From: Pedobacter kyonggii
GTDB taxonomy: Bacteria; Bacteroidota; Bacteroidia; Sphingobacteriales; Sphingobacteriaceae
Direction: 5' to 3'
Assembly (NCBI RefSeq): GCF_004310665.1
Contig: NZ_SIXF01000006.1
Location: 186,001 to 250,000 of the forward strand
DNA length: 64,000 bases
Below, in pieces: positions 1 through 7,829 of this stretch. Position numbers and translations under genes: made by a program. Position 1 is the first letter of the stretch. Each line of letters opens with the position of its first letter. The notes under the pieces are model-generated. The model ran no database searches and was not told where the DNA came from. It was given only the letters and a program-made list of their open reading frames with translations.

Positions 1-297
1 GCATTTAACAGTTCATCGGTAGTCAGTTTGATTTTCACCATTGCCTCTTACACCTACGGACCGCTTTTAGGATTATATAGTTTTGGATTATTTGTAAAAA
101 AACGTGGTCTTCACGATAAATTAGTACCAATAGTTTGCTTATTATCACCTTTTTTATGTTACTTGCTTTCCACGTATTCTACCACTTTATTGGGCGGTTA
201 CGTTTTTAGTGTTGAACTGATTTTGATTAACGGTTTAATCACATTTATAGGCTTGTTGTTCATCAGTAAAAAAACCGATGCGCAAACCAGATTTTAA
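1..297 (+). CDS. Sodium:solute symporter, C-terminal fragment
   Basis: The frame is open from the first base, so the gene begins outside the window; about 98 residues remain. They form three hydrophobic segments, with a TYGPLLG motif before the first, and end in a short basic tail. That pattern fits the last helices of a sodium:solute symporter (SSS family), an inner-membrane sodium-coupled importer of sugars or other small solutes. The substrate cannot be told from this piece. It stops 17 bases before the LOG-family gene, so the two may be cotranscribed. Confidence 0.7.
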   Translation, partial: AFNSSSVVSLIFTIASYTYGPLLGLYSFGLFVKKRGLHDKLVPIVCLLSPFLCYLLSTYSTTLLGGYVFSVELILINGLITFIGLLFISKKTDAQTRF

Positions 298-314
298 TAT
301 TAGAATAACAGTAT

Positions 315-1022
315 ATGACGAGTGAAGAAAAAATTAGAAGCGCTTTTGAAAACAAAGACTGGCAAGAAATTAAAGTAACAGACTCTTGGCAAATTTTTAA
401 AATAATGGCCGAATTTGTAGACGGTTTTGAAAAACTGGCTAAAATTGGCCCATGTGTTACCATTTATGGTTCGGCACGTACAGCTCAAACACACCGATAT
501 TACCAATTGGCAGAGCAGTGCGGTAAATTATTAACCGATCGTGGTTATGGTGTAATCACTGGCGGTGGCCCTGGTATTATGGAAGCCGGTAATAAAGGTG
601 CCCACACCAATGGGGGTAAATCGGTAGGTTTAAACATCGAGTTGCCTTTTGAGCAGTTCCACAATAAATATATCGATCATAATAAATTGCTGGAGTTTGA
701 TTATTTCTTTGTGCGCAAAGTCATGTTCATGAAATATAGCCAGGGTTTTGTGGTTTTACCAGGTGGTTTTGGCACTATGGATGAACTTTTTGAAGCTTTA
801 ACCTTGATCCAGACCGGAAAAATTGCACGTTTCCCAATTGTATTGGTGGGTGTTGATTATTGGGGTGGATTAATCGACTGGATTAAAGGAACGATGTTGC
901 AGAAGGAACACAATATCCACGAAGAAGATTTAAACCTTTTCAGATTGGTTGATACAGCTGAAGAAGCTGCAGAACACATTTTCCGTTTCTATGATAAATA
1001 TGTACTTAAACCGAATTTCTAG
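315..1022 (+). CDS. LOG-family (TIGR00730) nucleotide phosphoribohydrolase
   Basis: A 235-residue cytosolic Rossmann-fold protein. The two LOG signatures are present: GGGPGIMEAGNKGA at residues 83-96 and PGGFGTMDE at 149-157. These bind the nucleotide phosphate and hold the catalytic Glu/Arg. Family members remove the base from nucleoside 5'-monophosphates (AMP or cytokinin ribotides); many bacterial ones are annotated as putative lysine decarboxylases, which is a historical error. The start ATG lies 17 bases after the symporter stop, and a strong terminator follows about 105 bases downstream. The family call is secure; the physiological substrate is not known. Confidence 0.9.
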   Translation: MTSEEKIRSAFENKDWQEIKVTDSWQIFKIMAEFVDGFEKLAKIGPCVTIYGSARTAQTHRYYQLAEQCGKLLTDRGYGVITGGGPGIMEAGNKGAHTNGGKSVGLNIELPFEQFHNKYIDHNKLLEFDYFFVRKVMFMKYSQGFVVLPGGFGTMDELFEALTLIQTGKIARFPIVLVGVDYWGGLIDWIKGTMLQKEHNIHEEDLNLFRLVDTAEEAAEHIFRFYDKYVLKPNF

Positions 1023-1059
1023 GTTGATATGATAGGTTAACTGGTCAATTGTTTAAATC

Positions 1060-1104
1060 GGTTAACTGAAAATTGTAAACTGGTTATTGGTTAACTGAAA
1101 ATTG
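1060..1104. repeat. Two direct copies of a 16-base intergenic word
   Basis: The word GGTTAACTGAAAATTG occurs exactly at 1060-1075 and 1089-1104, with looser copies on both sides (1034-1050 and 1110-1126). Related GGTTAAC / GTTTAAAC words recur around 38630-38655 and 42825-42860. It lies between a stop codon and a terminator, so it is transcribed but not translated. Function unknown. Confidence 0.55.
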
Positions 1105-1125
1105 CAAATCGGAAACTGTCAACTG

Positions 1126-1159
1126 AAAAAAGTGCTTACAAACAATAAGCACTTTTTTT
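1126..1159 (+). terminator. Rho-independent terminator after the LOG-family gene
   Basis: A perfect stem of about 12 bp (AAAAAGTGCTTA against TAAGCACTTTTT) with an 8-base loop, ending in a T run. The A run on the other side makes it potentially bidirectional, but no minus-strand gene ends here. Confidence 0.85.
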
Positions 1160-1219
1160 ATGTCTTCATTTATTGTAACAACTGGAGAAAACTGCTATCT
1201 AAAATAAAACGTATCTAAA

Positions 1220-1720
1220 ATGTCGAAATTTATCAGCTGGAAAAACAATTGGTTAAGTGGAAACTTTCAACTCTTTACAGACGGTGTACAGAAAGGAGCA
1301 ATCACTTTTGGAACATGGAAAAGCGATGCAGAGGGCGTGTTTGATGACAAAAATTATTTCTTCTCCAATGTGGGCTTTTGGCAATCGAGAACTAATGTAA
1401 TCGACCGAAAAACAAATGAACTGGTTGCGGTGATTACTTACGACAGCTGGAAATCAAAAGCCGTAATCAGCTTAAAATCTGGCGAACGGTACGAATGGAC
1501 ATCAACTGGAATATGGAAATCGCAGTTTACGGTAAGCAATTATAACAACGAGCACATCACGTATAACGCAAGCAGCTATAGCGGTGCAATATCATCGGAT
1601 ACAGACAATGAATTATTGATTGTATCAGGTTTGTTTATTAAGCATATTTACAACAAACGGGTAGTTACACTTATTGCATGCTTCATGCCGATTATAGTGA
1701 TATCAACAATGCGCCATTAG
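1220..1720 (+). CDS. LURP-one/tubby-like protein with C-terminal membrane anchor (copy A)
   Basis: A 166-residue protein without a signal peptide. Residues 1-135 are a series of short beta strands rich in Trp (W7, W11, then repeated xTWKS, SWKS and IWKS motifs), which resembles the beta-barrel of LURP-one-related, tubby and scramblase-like proteins. A hydrophobic stretch near residues 145-163 would anchor it with the barrel in the cytosol. It is followed after 24 bases by a clear paralogue, so the pair arose by tandem duplication. The molecular function is unknown; the fold assignment is an inference from strand and tryptophan spacing. Confidence 0.6.
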   Translation: MSKFISWKNNWLSGNFQLFTDGVQKGAITFGTWKSDAEGVFDDKNYFFSNVGFWQSRTNVIDRKTNELVAVITYDSWKSKAVISLKSGERYEWTSTGIWKSQFTVSNYNNEHITYNASSYSGAISSDTDNELLIVSGLFIKHIYNKRVVTLIACFMPIIVISTMRH

Positions 1721-1744
1721 TAGTGAATTAAATCCTTTTGTGAG

Positions 1745-2239
1745 ATGGAACAGGTATTAAATTGGAGAAAAGGTTTATTTGATAGCAATTATCAAGTATT
1801 TAACAACGGATTATTAAAATTTTCGCTGAATTTTAGTTCGTGGAAAAATTCGGCAATAGCCACTACCCAGGCAGGCATTTACCTGTTAAAAAGTGAAGGA
1901 TTTTCTAAACCTGAAACTAAATTACTGAACAATCAGAATGAGGTTTTAGCCATAATTACTTACGACTGGCTTCGTTTTAAAGCAAAAATTGTATTTGCCT
2001 CTGGCGATACTTTTGATTGGAGCTTTCAAAACAGCTGGTTAAGTCGATGGTCGTTAAACGACCATCAGGATAAACAGATCTTGTTCAATGCTTCAAGCGG
2101 AAATGGAATGTTACATAGCAATGTAGACGATGATAAACTGATTTTATGCGGGCTTTTTATCCGGGAATACTATTCGAGGCTTCTTGTTGGTTTTATCATT
2201 GTAATATTCATTCTGTTTAGCTTCAAGAATATTTTTTAG
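1745..2239 (+). CDS. LURP-one/tubby-like protein with C-terminal membrane anchor (copy B)
   Basis: A 164-residue paralogue of the preceding gene. The two share the N-terminal LNWRKG / ISWKNN start, the central AIITYD / AVITYD strand, a FDWSF / YEWTS strand, the NASS turn near residue 118, the LILCGLFI / LIVSGLFI strand, and a C-terminal hydrophobic helix at about 145-163. The short 24-base spacing suggests one transcript. Its stop overlaps the end of a possible decayed minus-strand frame. Function unknown. Confidence 0.6.
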   Translation: MEQVLNWRKGLFDSNYQVFNNGLLKFSLNFSSWKNSAIATTQAGIYLLKSEGFSKPETKLLNNQNEVLAIITYDWLRFKAKIVFASGDTFDWSFQNSWLSRWSLNDHQDKQILFNASSGNGMLHSNVDDDKLILCGLFIREYYSRLLVGFIIVIFILFSFKNIF

Positions 2240-2424
2240 GCTAATCCCGCCATTTTCAAACTTTCATAGCAAAGCATTTCTTTTGAAGCGCTAACACCCG
2301 TAATCAATAGGAAGGTTCCGGTCCTGCTGTACATTCCAATCCTTTTGGGAATTATTCCATATAAACAACTACCAACACCCAAAAAGGGATTTCCATTTCC
2401 ATCAGGGCTATTGTGTGCAGGCAG
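2236..2424 (-). pseudogene. Possible C-terminal remnant of an unrecognised gene
   Basis: A 62-codon minus-strand frame runs from a TGA at 2425-2427 to a stop at 2236-2238, with no usable start. Its composition (NGNPFLGVGSCLYG, later YESLKMAGL at the end) looks like real globular protein rather than a shadow, and nothing on the other strand codes here. It may be the tail of a gene whose front was lost near the palindromic repeat at 2548. I do not recognise the family. Confidence 0.25.
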
Positions 2425-2744
2425 TCATTAGATATACTACAAAACGATCTGGTCTTAGCGTCTCGCTAAAACGCTAGAAAATATTAATCTCGTCTTTATA
2501 GAACCATTTCATCTCGTAGCGAGGCGACGACTAGAGTCAGAAAATCCGTCATTGCGAGGAACGAAGCAATCTTAATGCGCTCGCTAGTAGCGATCGTTGT
2601 AAGATTGCTTCGTCGGCTGAAAAAGCCTTCTCGCAACGACGACTCCACGCAGCCTACAGTTCATAAAAAATGTTCTGTTATTCATATGGATTTTTATGAA
2701 GCAACTTATCCCTCAGGGTGACGTATCTAGAGTCAGGCTTTAAT
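2240..2744. other. 505-base gap: gene remnant plus repeat material
   Basis: The left half holds the possible remnant described at 2236-2424. The right half holds short copies of TCTAGAGTCAG-like words, a cluster of TCTCGCTAAAACGCTAG-type inverted words near 2458-2480, and the large palindrome at 2548-2640. A CCCTCAGGGTGAC word at 2710-2722 recurs in other gaps of the window. No intact gene is seen. Confidence 0.6.
2548..2640. repeat. REP-like palindrome, family R (copy 1)
   Basis: A long imperfect hairpin built from GTCATTGCGAGGAACGAAGC on one arm and a GCTTCGTCGG...CTCGCAACGACG arm on the other. The same words, with GGCTTTTTCAGCC or its complement inserted on one arm or the other, occur at 39341-39436. 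Sits in a gap between convergent genes. No transposase is nearby. Confidence 0.75.
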
Positions 2745-3089
2745 TTAACCCAAAATCTCTTTTATCTTTTCGGTTGGTCTCGCAATTACAGCTTTATCTC
2801 CTGAGATGATAATCGGTCTTTCAATTAAAATCGGATGTGCAACCATGGCACCAATCCATTCTTCATCGCTTAGGCTTTTTCCTTTATAATTTTCGGTAAA
2901 AACCTTTTCGCCTTTACGGATCAATTCCAATGGTTTAATACCCAGTTTTCGAATAATTTCTTCGAGTTCACTTTTATTGGGTGGCGTTTCTAAATAATAA
3001 ACCACCTCGAAAGCCTTTCCACTATTTTCTAATTCCGCTAAAGCACAACGGCTTTTGGTACAGCGGTTATTGTGATAAATCGTAATCAT
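2745..3089 (-). CDS. ArsC-family arsenate reductase-like protein
   Basis: A 114-residue thioredoxin-fold protein of the glutaredoxin-type ArsC/Spx/YffB family. The catalytic motif reads HNNRCTKSR at residues 6-14 with Cys10. The later IERPII strand and ARP turn near 88-104 are the second ArsC landmark (family form: RPI...RP). Full length for the family. It lies 10 bases after the DUF502 gene on the same strand, so they are probably cotranscribed. No arsenite pump or ArsR gene is nearby, so a role in arsenic resistance is not supported by context; it may act as a general reductase. Confidence 0.85.
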   Translation of the reverse strand: MITIYHNNRCTKSRCALAELENSGKAFEVVYYLETPPNKSELEEIIRKLGIKPLELIRKGEKVFTENYKGKSLSDEEWIGAMVAHPILIERPIIISGDKAVIARPTEKIKEILG

Positions 3090-3099
3090 TTAGAAATGT

Positions 3100-3690
3100 T
3101 TAAAGTCCGCTTACGCCACCGCTAACCACCAGTTTCATGGCATCAGCTGCTGTCATATGCAAATCAGTCACCTTATCTCTTCTTACAATGCAAAGCTGAC
3201 CTGCAAAAGAATAAGAAAGAGGAAAATATACTGCTACTTCTTCTGGCAGATTGAGTTTATGTAGATCGTTCTGCGTTAAAAATCCAATCTTTTTTAAACC
3301 TCCCTCCACTTCTACCAGCACTGGGTGGTTAAATTTCTTCTCATCACCTACAAAAGCTTCTGTTAAATCTTTTATAGAAGAATAGATAAAATTAAGTAAG
3401 GGTAGCCGCTGCATAATCCGCTGAAACCAATTGTACATGGGTTCAGTCACCAAATTGGTTACAAAGATACCGGCCAACAAAATGAGGGCTAAAACCGTAA
3501 GCAAACCTAAGCCAGGGATATTGCGGCTTTCGCCTGTACTTGGATTTACGCCTAAAATATTGTTTACATTCAACCAGCTATCTACAGTTGTAACCGCCCA
3601 AACCACAATAAAAATACTTACGGCAATGGGTACAACAATTAATAAACCTTTAATCAAATAGTTTAAAATAGCTTTCCCGACTTTATTCAT
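3100..3690 (-). CDS. DUF502 family inner-membrane protein
   Basis: A 196-residue protein with two transmembrane helices at about residues 11-34 and 60-79 followed by a soluble domain. Between and after the helices come the DUF502 landmarks: a PGLGLLTVL segment starting the second helix, then RLPLLNFIYSSIKDLTEAF, and near the C-terminus the VPVE-like strands ending in VVSGGVSGL. Bacterial members are uncharacterised; plant relatives are annotated as LIKE COV proteins. The adjacent downstream gene is the ArsC-like protein. Function unknown. Confidence 0.85.
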   Translation of the reverse strand: MNKVGKAILNYLIKGLLIVVPIAVSIFIVVWAVTTVDSWLNVNNILGVNPSTGESRNIPGLGLLTVLALILLAGIFVTNLVTEPMYNWFQRIMQRLPLLNFIYSSIKDLTEAFVGDEKKFNHPVLVEVEGGLKKIGFLTQNDLHKLNLPEEVAVYFPLSYSFAGQLCIVRRDKVTDLHMTAADAMKLVVSGGVSGL

Positions 3691-3699
3691 GGTGCAAAA

Positions 3700-3909
3700 A
3701 TAACATTTTTTTTAGTTCATTTGTGTGGTCAATTCAATGGTTCATTAGCCATTGGTTCATACGTGTAGGTGCATAGCCTTGCAATCGTTCATTTGTAATT
3801 GATTCATTTTGTACCAAGAACCTACTAAGTAATCTGCTATATCACTGAACGAATGAACTAATAGGCAATACGATATACCAATGAACAACTGAACGAATGA
3901 ACCATTGAA
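3700..3909. repeat. Gap filled with GTTCATTGGT / AATGAAC words
   Basis: This gap between two minus-strand genes contains many copies, in both orientations, of words such as GGTTCATT, TCATTGGT, ATGAACCA and GAACGAATGAAC. Arms at the two ends can pair (GTTCATTAGCCATTGGTTCAT against CAATGAACAACTGAACGAATGAACCATTG, imperfectly), so the RNA could fold into a long hairpin. No gene is present. Confidence 0.5.
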
Positions 3910-6369
3910 CTATTCATAGAAATAAACACGTTTAACCCTTTGCGAGATATTGGTCAGAATTTCATACGGAATGGTGCCGATATCTTTGGCCAACTGCATA
4001 ATGGTGTGTTCCTTATTAAAAACAATGGCTTCATCGCCTGGCTTCAAATCAATGCCAGTGATATCCAACATGGTCATATCCATACAGATTGAACCAATTG
4101 TTGGCACCAAGTGGCCATTAATGAGCATTTTACCGACTCCATTGCCAAAATACCTGGTATAGCCGTCAGCATAGCCAATTTTTACAGTCGCTATTTTTCC
4201 ACCATTTGGCATTACCCCTCTTCTGCTATAGCCTACGGTTTCGCCCGGAGCTAATGTCTTTACTTGGGTAACCGTAGTTTTAAGCACCATTACAGTTTGC
4301 AAAGCTCGGTTATTCGGCAATGCGGAGTCGAAACCATACAGGCCTATGCCCAAACGAACCATGTCCATTTGCCCTTCTGGCCAACGCGAAATGCCCGAAG
4401 TATTGGATATATGAAGCAATGGCTTGTAGCCTAAAACTTCGACCAGCTGATTGGCGATAATTTTAAACCTTTCGATCTGCTCTTGCGTAAATCCGTCATG
4501 CTCTGCTGCATCGCTTGCCACCAGGTGAGAAAAAATACTTTGAACCTTTATCCTGGCCGAATCTTTAAGCAGATTGGACAAGGTATCGATTTCTGACTGA
4601 TCAAAGCCCAAACGATGCATGCCGCTATCTATTTTAATGTGGATGGGGTAATCGAAATCATAATCAGACAATGCATTTAAAAAACTGTTCAGAATTTCTA
4701 AACTGTAAATTTCGGGTTCGAGCTTGTGTTTAATGATGGCTTCGAAAGCAGACTCCTCGGGACTCATTACCATAATCGGCAAAGTGATTCCCGCTTTCCG
4801 CAAAGCAATACCTTCATCGGCATAAGCTACCGCCAAATAATCTACCTTATGGAACTGCAGTAAATTGGCAATTTCAAAACTTCCGCTTCCGTACGAAAAG
4901 GCCTTAACCATGGCCATTATTTTAACACCTGGTTTGATTTTAGATCGGTAAAATTGCAGATTACCAACCATGGCATTCAGATCGATTTCTAAAACCGTAT
5001 CGTGTATTTTCTGGGTAAGGAGTTTACTGATCCGGCCAAATTCGAACCGTCTGGCCCCTTTTACCAATATCGTTTCGTGGTTAAACTGTAAACCAGGAAA
5101 AGCATCGATAAAGCCATTGGTATCGTCGAAAAACTGCGCCTCAAACTTAAAAAGATCAGCATACTTAGAAATATGAGTCCCAATTCCAATCAGGCGGTTT
5201 ACCTTCTTCTGTAAAAGCAATTCGGAAATCTCTGTATATAAATCCAAATCCGCCCTCCCCGTTTCAAATAATTCGGAAAGAATAACGGTTTTCTTTGCGT
5301 GCTGATTCTGTTGATTTAAAAAATCCAGGGCAATGGCCAACGAAGAAATATCGGCACTGTAAGAATCGTCGATAATGGAACATTGGTTAATCCCATTTTT
5401 CAGCTCTAAACGCATGCTCACATGACTCAGTTTTTCCAAACGTAAATCGGCCTGCTCTGGCGTATAACCTAAAGCCAGTAAGGTTGCCCAGCAGATCATT
5501 CCATTTTCTATCGAAGCTTTATCTTTAAAAGGCAAAATGCATTCAATTTCCCTATTTTGATAAATGGCCCTCAGGTAGCAGTTGCCTTCGATGGGTTCAA
5601 CCGCAATAACCTGAAGATCTGCTGCTTGTTTGCTGCTCCAGCTAAACTGCTTTTTACCTGGCAAGTCTTTGGTATTTACTTCGGTTACGTATTCGGGCGA
5701 ATAAATAAACAGTTCTGATGCTGCAAAAAGTTTCAGTTTCTCCGTTAGTTTTTCCTTTTTAGAACTGAATCCTTCAGCATGTGCTTCACCTATATTGGTT
5801 AAAATTCCGATTTCGGGACGGATAATTTCTGCCAAGTATTGCATCTCATTAACTGCGGAAATACCAGCTTCAAAAATACCCAGTGTATGATCGGCCTCAA
5901 TCTGCCATACCGAAAGTGGCACCCCGATCTGCGAATTATAACTTTTTGGGCTTTTAACAATATTAAAATCGGCAGCCAAGAGCTGATACAGCCATTCTTT
6001 AACAATTGTTTTTCCATTACTCCCCGTAATACCGATGGTTTTTAAATCAAATTGATTCCGGTGTTCGATAGCAAGCTTTTGAAGTGATACCAAAGCATCT
6101 TCCACGAGTAAAAAATTGCAGTCGGGGTACTCGTTAATGTATTTCGCTTCGGTAATTACAAAATTCCTGATTTCCTTTGTATAAGCATCTTTAATAAATT
6201 CATGTCCATCGCGGTGAGAAGACAGGGCAAAAAACACAGAATTTTCCGGAACCAAAACCGAACGGCTATCGATCACCAGATATTGAATAATTACCTGTTC
6301 ATCAACTAATTTGGCATCGGCACTTAAAATTTCGGCTATTTTGGCAATGGTGTATATTGGATTTTGCAT
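3910..6369 (-). CDS. Bifunctional UDP-MurNAc-tripeptide:D-Ala-D-Ala ligase / alanine racemase
   Basis: An 819-residue fusion of two cell-wall enzymes. Residues 1 to about 455 are MurF, a cytosolic ATP-dependent Mur ligase, with the P-loop GSNGKT at 116-121. Residues about 458-819 are a PLP-dependent alanine racemase with the cofactor lysine in AMVKAFSYG (Lys489), a VGYSRRG segment, the GYADGY loop, and SICMDM near the C-terminus. One chain thus makes D-alanine and adds D-Ala-D-Ala to the peptidoglycan precursor. The fusion is common in Bacteroidota. It is transcribed divergently from recX, with 61 bases between the starts. Confidence 0.95.
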   Translation of the reverse strand: MQNPIYTIAKIAEILSADAKLVDEQVIIQYLVIDSRSVLVPENSVFFALSSHRDGHEFIKDAYTKEIRNFVITEAKYINEYPDCNFLLVEDALVSLQKLAIEHRNQFDLKTIGITGSNGKTIVKEWLYQLLAADFNIVKSPKSYNSQIGVPLSVWQIEADHTLGIFEAGISAVNEMQYLAEIIRPEIGILTNIGEAHAEGFSSKKEKLTEKLKLFAASELFIYSPEYVTEVNTKDLPGKKQFSWSSKQAADLQVIAVEPIEGNCYLRAIYQNREIECILPFKDKASIENGMICWATLLALGYTPEQADLRLEKLSHVSMRLELKNGINQCSIIDDSYSADISSLAIALDFLNQQNQHAKKTVILSELFETGRADLDLYTEISELLLQKKVNRLIGIGTHISKYADLFKFEAQFFDDTNGFIDAFPGLQFNHETILVKGARRFEFGRISKLLTQKIHDTVLEIDLNAMVGNLQFYRSKIKPGVKIMAMVKAFSYGSGSFEIANLLQFHKVDYLAVAYADEGIALRKAGITLPIMVMSPEESAFEAIIKHKLEPEIYSLEILNSFLNALSDYDFDYPIHIKIDSGMHRLGFDQSEIDTLSNLLKDSARIKVQSIFSHLVASDAAEHDGFTQEQIERFKIIANQLVEVLGYKPLLHISNTSGISRWPEGQMDMVRLGIGLYGFDSALPNNRALQTVMVLKTTVTQVKTLAPGETVGYSRRGVMPNGGKIATVKIGYADGYTRYFGNGVGKMLINGHLVPTIGSICMDMTMLDITGIDLKPGDEAIVFNKEHTIMQLAKDIGTIPYEILTNISQRVKRVYFYE

Positions 6370-6430
6370 GCTATTATATTCAGAAAAATACGGTAATCGC
6401 TATTATTTTTACGAATTTCAGTAAATAATT

Positions 6431-6919
6431 ATGAAAAGCGGTAAACAAGAAGCAGTATTATTAGATAAAAAACAAGCGCTGGTAAAAGCCGAGCATTTTT
6501 GTGCTTACCAGGAGCGCTCGCAAAAGGAAGTACGGTATAAACTGGTAGAATGGGGAATGCGTGGCGATGAACTGGAAGAAATTATAAGCGAGTTGATTTT
6601 GAATAATTTTTTAAATGAAGAAAGGTTTGCTAAAAGTTATGCATCGGGCAAATTCAACATCAAACATTGGGGGCGTGTTAAAATTAAACAGGGCTTGAAA
6701 TTGAAAGGTGTGCCCGATAAAATTCTGCAAAAGGCAATTTACAGCATTGATGATGATGATTATTTACAAACAATAGAAAAATTGGCCATTAAAAAAGCGC
6801 AGAGTTTAAGCGAAAATGATCCGTTTAAAAGAAAAAATAAGCTAATGAGCTACCTTCAGGCAAAAGGTTTTGAAACTGATTTAATTTTACTTGTACTGAA
6901 AGCCAGCAATTTAAATTAA
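6431..6919 (+). CDS. recX: Regulatory protein RecX
   Basis: A 162-residue cytosolic helical protein of RecX type. Three tandem three-helix modules are visible: residues about 18-55 (ALVKAEHFCAYQERSQKEV, then a helix ending in ELILNNFLNEERFA), about 60-105 (YASGKFNIKHWGRVKIKQGL, then GVPDKILQKAI) and a third from 115 on. RecX binds RecA filaments and limits recombination. No recA gene is next to it; this separation is usual in Bacteroidota. It faces the murF-alr gene across a 61-base divergent promoter region and is followed by the tRNA-Gly promoter. Confidence 0.85.
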   Translation: MKSGKQEAVLLDKKQALVKAEHFCAYQERSQKEVRYKLVEWGMRGDELEEIISELILNNFLNEERFAKSYASGKFNIKHWGRVKIKQGLKLKGVPDKILQKAIYSIDDDDYLQTIEKLAIKKAQSLSENDPFKRKNKLMSYLQAKGFETDLILLVLKASNLN

Positions 6920-6945
6920 ATATTAAATTTTTAACAAGAAATCTC

Positions 6946-6975
6946 TTGACAGAAATATAAATCTGCCTATATTTG
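6946..6975 (+). promoter_or_regulatory. Promoter of the first tRNA-Gly/tRNA-Leu pair
   Basis: A TTGACA box (6946-6951) and a TATATTTG box (6968-6975) separated by 16 bases, starting 39 bases before the tRNA-Gly. This matches the Bacteroidota -33/-7 consensus. The TATATTTG box is shared exactly with the promoter of the second pair at 11528-11535. Confidence 0.7.
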
Positions 6976-7013
6976 CATCACCAAAACGAAACAACAACAT
7001 CAGTTTTGTTCAT

Positions 7014-7089
<76 letters not shown>

Positions 7090-7090
7090 A

Positions 7091-7119
7091 AATGCCTTCC
7101 TACCAGAAGGCATTTATTT
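7091..7119 (+). other. Hairpin between tRNA-Gly and tRNA-Leu (copy 1)
   Basis: A nine-base-pair perfect stem (AATGCCTTC against GAAGGCATT) directly after the tRNA-Gly, followed by TATTTT. It could be a weak terminator or a processing site between the two tRNAs. The same hairpin is conserved between the second tRNA pair at 11648-11675. Confidence 0.6.
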
Positions 7120-7158
7120 TAAAGTTAACCAAGCCGATGGAGATCGGTAGCGGCTAAT

Positions 7159-7242
7159 GCTCGGGTGGTGGAACTGGTAGACACGCAGGACTTAAAATCC
7201 TGTGCTTTCAAAGGCGTGCGGGTTCGATTCCCGCCCCGAGTA
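7159..7242 (+). tRNA. tRNA-Leu(UAA), copy 1
   Basis: A class II tRNA with a long variable arm. Acceptor GCTCGGG pairs with CCCGAGT (the first pair is G-T), the anticodon loop CTTAAAA gives UAA, and the T-arm reads GGGTTCGATTCCC. CCA is not encoded. Its 3' end and the following terminator reappear in part at 13438-13490. Confidence 0.97.
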
Positions 7243-7262
7243 CACACAAAAAAAATCGAACG

Positions 7263-7291
7263 AAAACCTTTCAGAAATGAAAGGTTTTTTT
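7263..7291 (+). terminator. Terminator after the first tRNA pair
   Basis: A ten-base-pair stem (AAAACCTTTC against GAAAGGTTTT) with a six-base loop and a T run. A near-identical hairpin lies at 13460-13490, far from any complete tRNA. Confidence 0.9.
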
Positions 7292-7331
7292 GTTTATACA
7301 AAAAATTTTGTTTGAATGAATAAAAAGGGGA

Positions 7332-7607
7332 TCAAGCGGAAAAGTTGGGGGAGTTAAACTCTAGGCATATATTTTCGATAATCTGAATAAGAAGAATTTT
7401 TACAGAAGGTGTTCGACAAGCGCCCTCTGAATAAATGATATCCTGTTTGAATACCTCCCGAATCAAAGAATGCTGATCCAGCATATCGGTCTTTTCAAAA
7501 ACGGCTGATATGTTAACTAGTGTAGGCAATAATTTTAGGATCGAAACGTGCCCCTGAGGATCCCCTGCATTTAATTTTTTAATCTCGCTCAAAGACAGGA
7601 TTTCTTC
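7332..7607 (-). pseudogene. Possible C-terminal remnant of a site-specific serine recombinase
   Basis: A minus-strand frame with no ATG; it follows a TGA at 7608-7610 and could only start at TTG 7590-7592. The 85-90 residues show a helical start (LNAGDPQGHVSILKLL), then IREVF, DIIYSEGACRTP and a final helical segment. The spacing of these pieces resembles the coiled-coil and tail of Bacteroidota large serine recombinases, which often end with a strand followed by YRT or CRTP. Catalytic and DNA-binding parts are absent. Its place directly after a tRNA-Leu fits a decayed mobile element. This is an inference; it may instead be a small unknown gene. Confidence 0.35.
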
Positions 7608-7610
7608 TCA

Positions 7611-7829
7611 GAAGTGTGGAGAGAACATAGCGTCCGAAATTTACGGCCTTTTTTCCATTTCGATTGGAAAGAATCCCTATATCACCCTAACACATCATAC
7701 ATAAAAATACCCATTACTAGGTATTCCTATATAGAATAATTCTTTATATCTTGGTAAAGATCCAAAGACATATACAAACTGAATTTTAATCAGATTTTTT
7801 TTTTGGAGGTACAAACCAAACGCTCAACT
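7611..7829. other. Leader region of the surface module
   Basis: Mostly A+T-rich. CCCATTACTAGGTATTCCTATATAG near 7710-7735 contains imperfect inverted words, and a GGAGGT word at 7805-7810 precedes the chosen ATG by 19 bases. TTG at 7803 is also in frame but would overlap that purine-rich word and add nine residues before a good signal peptide, so it was not chosen. Confidence 0.4.

Noticed and set aside
1060-1104. Possible CRISPR-like array of GGTTAACTGAAAATTG words
   Set aside because: Only two exact copies with a 13-base spacer, no cas genes, and the words recur singly elsewhere.
7803-7829. TTG start for the large surface protein
   Set aside because: It would add nine residues before a complete signal peptide; ATG 7830 gives a normal one.
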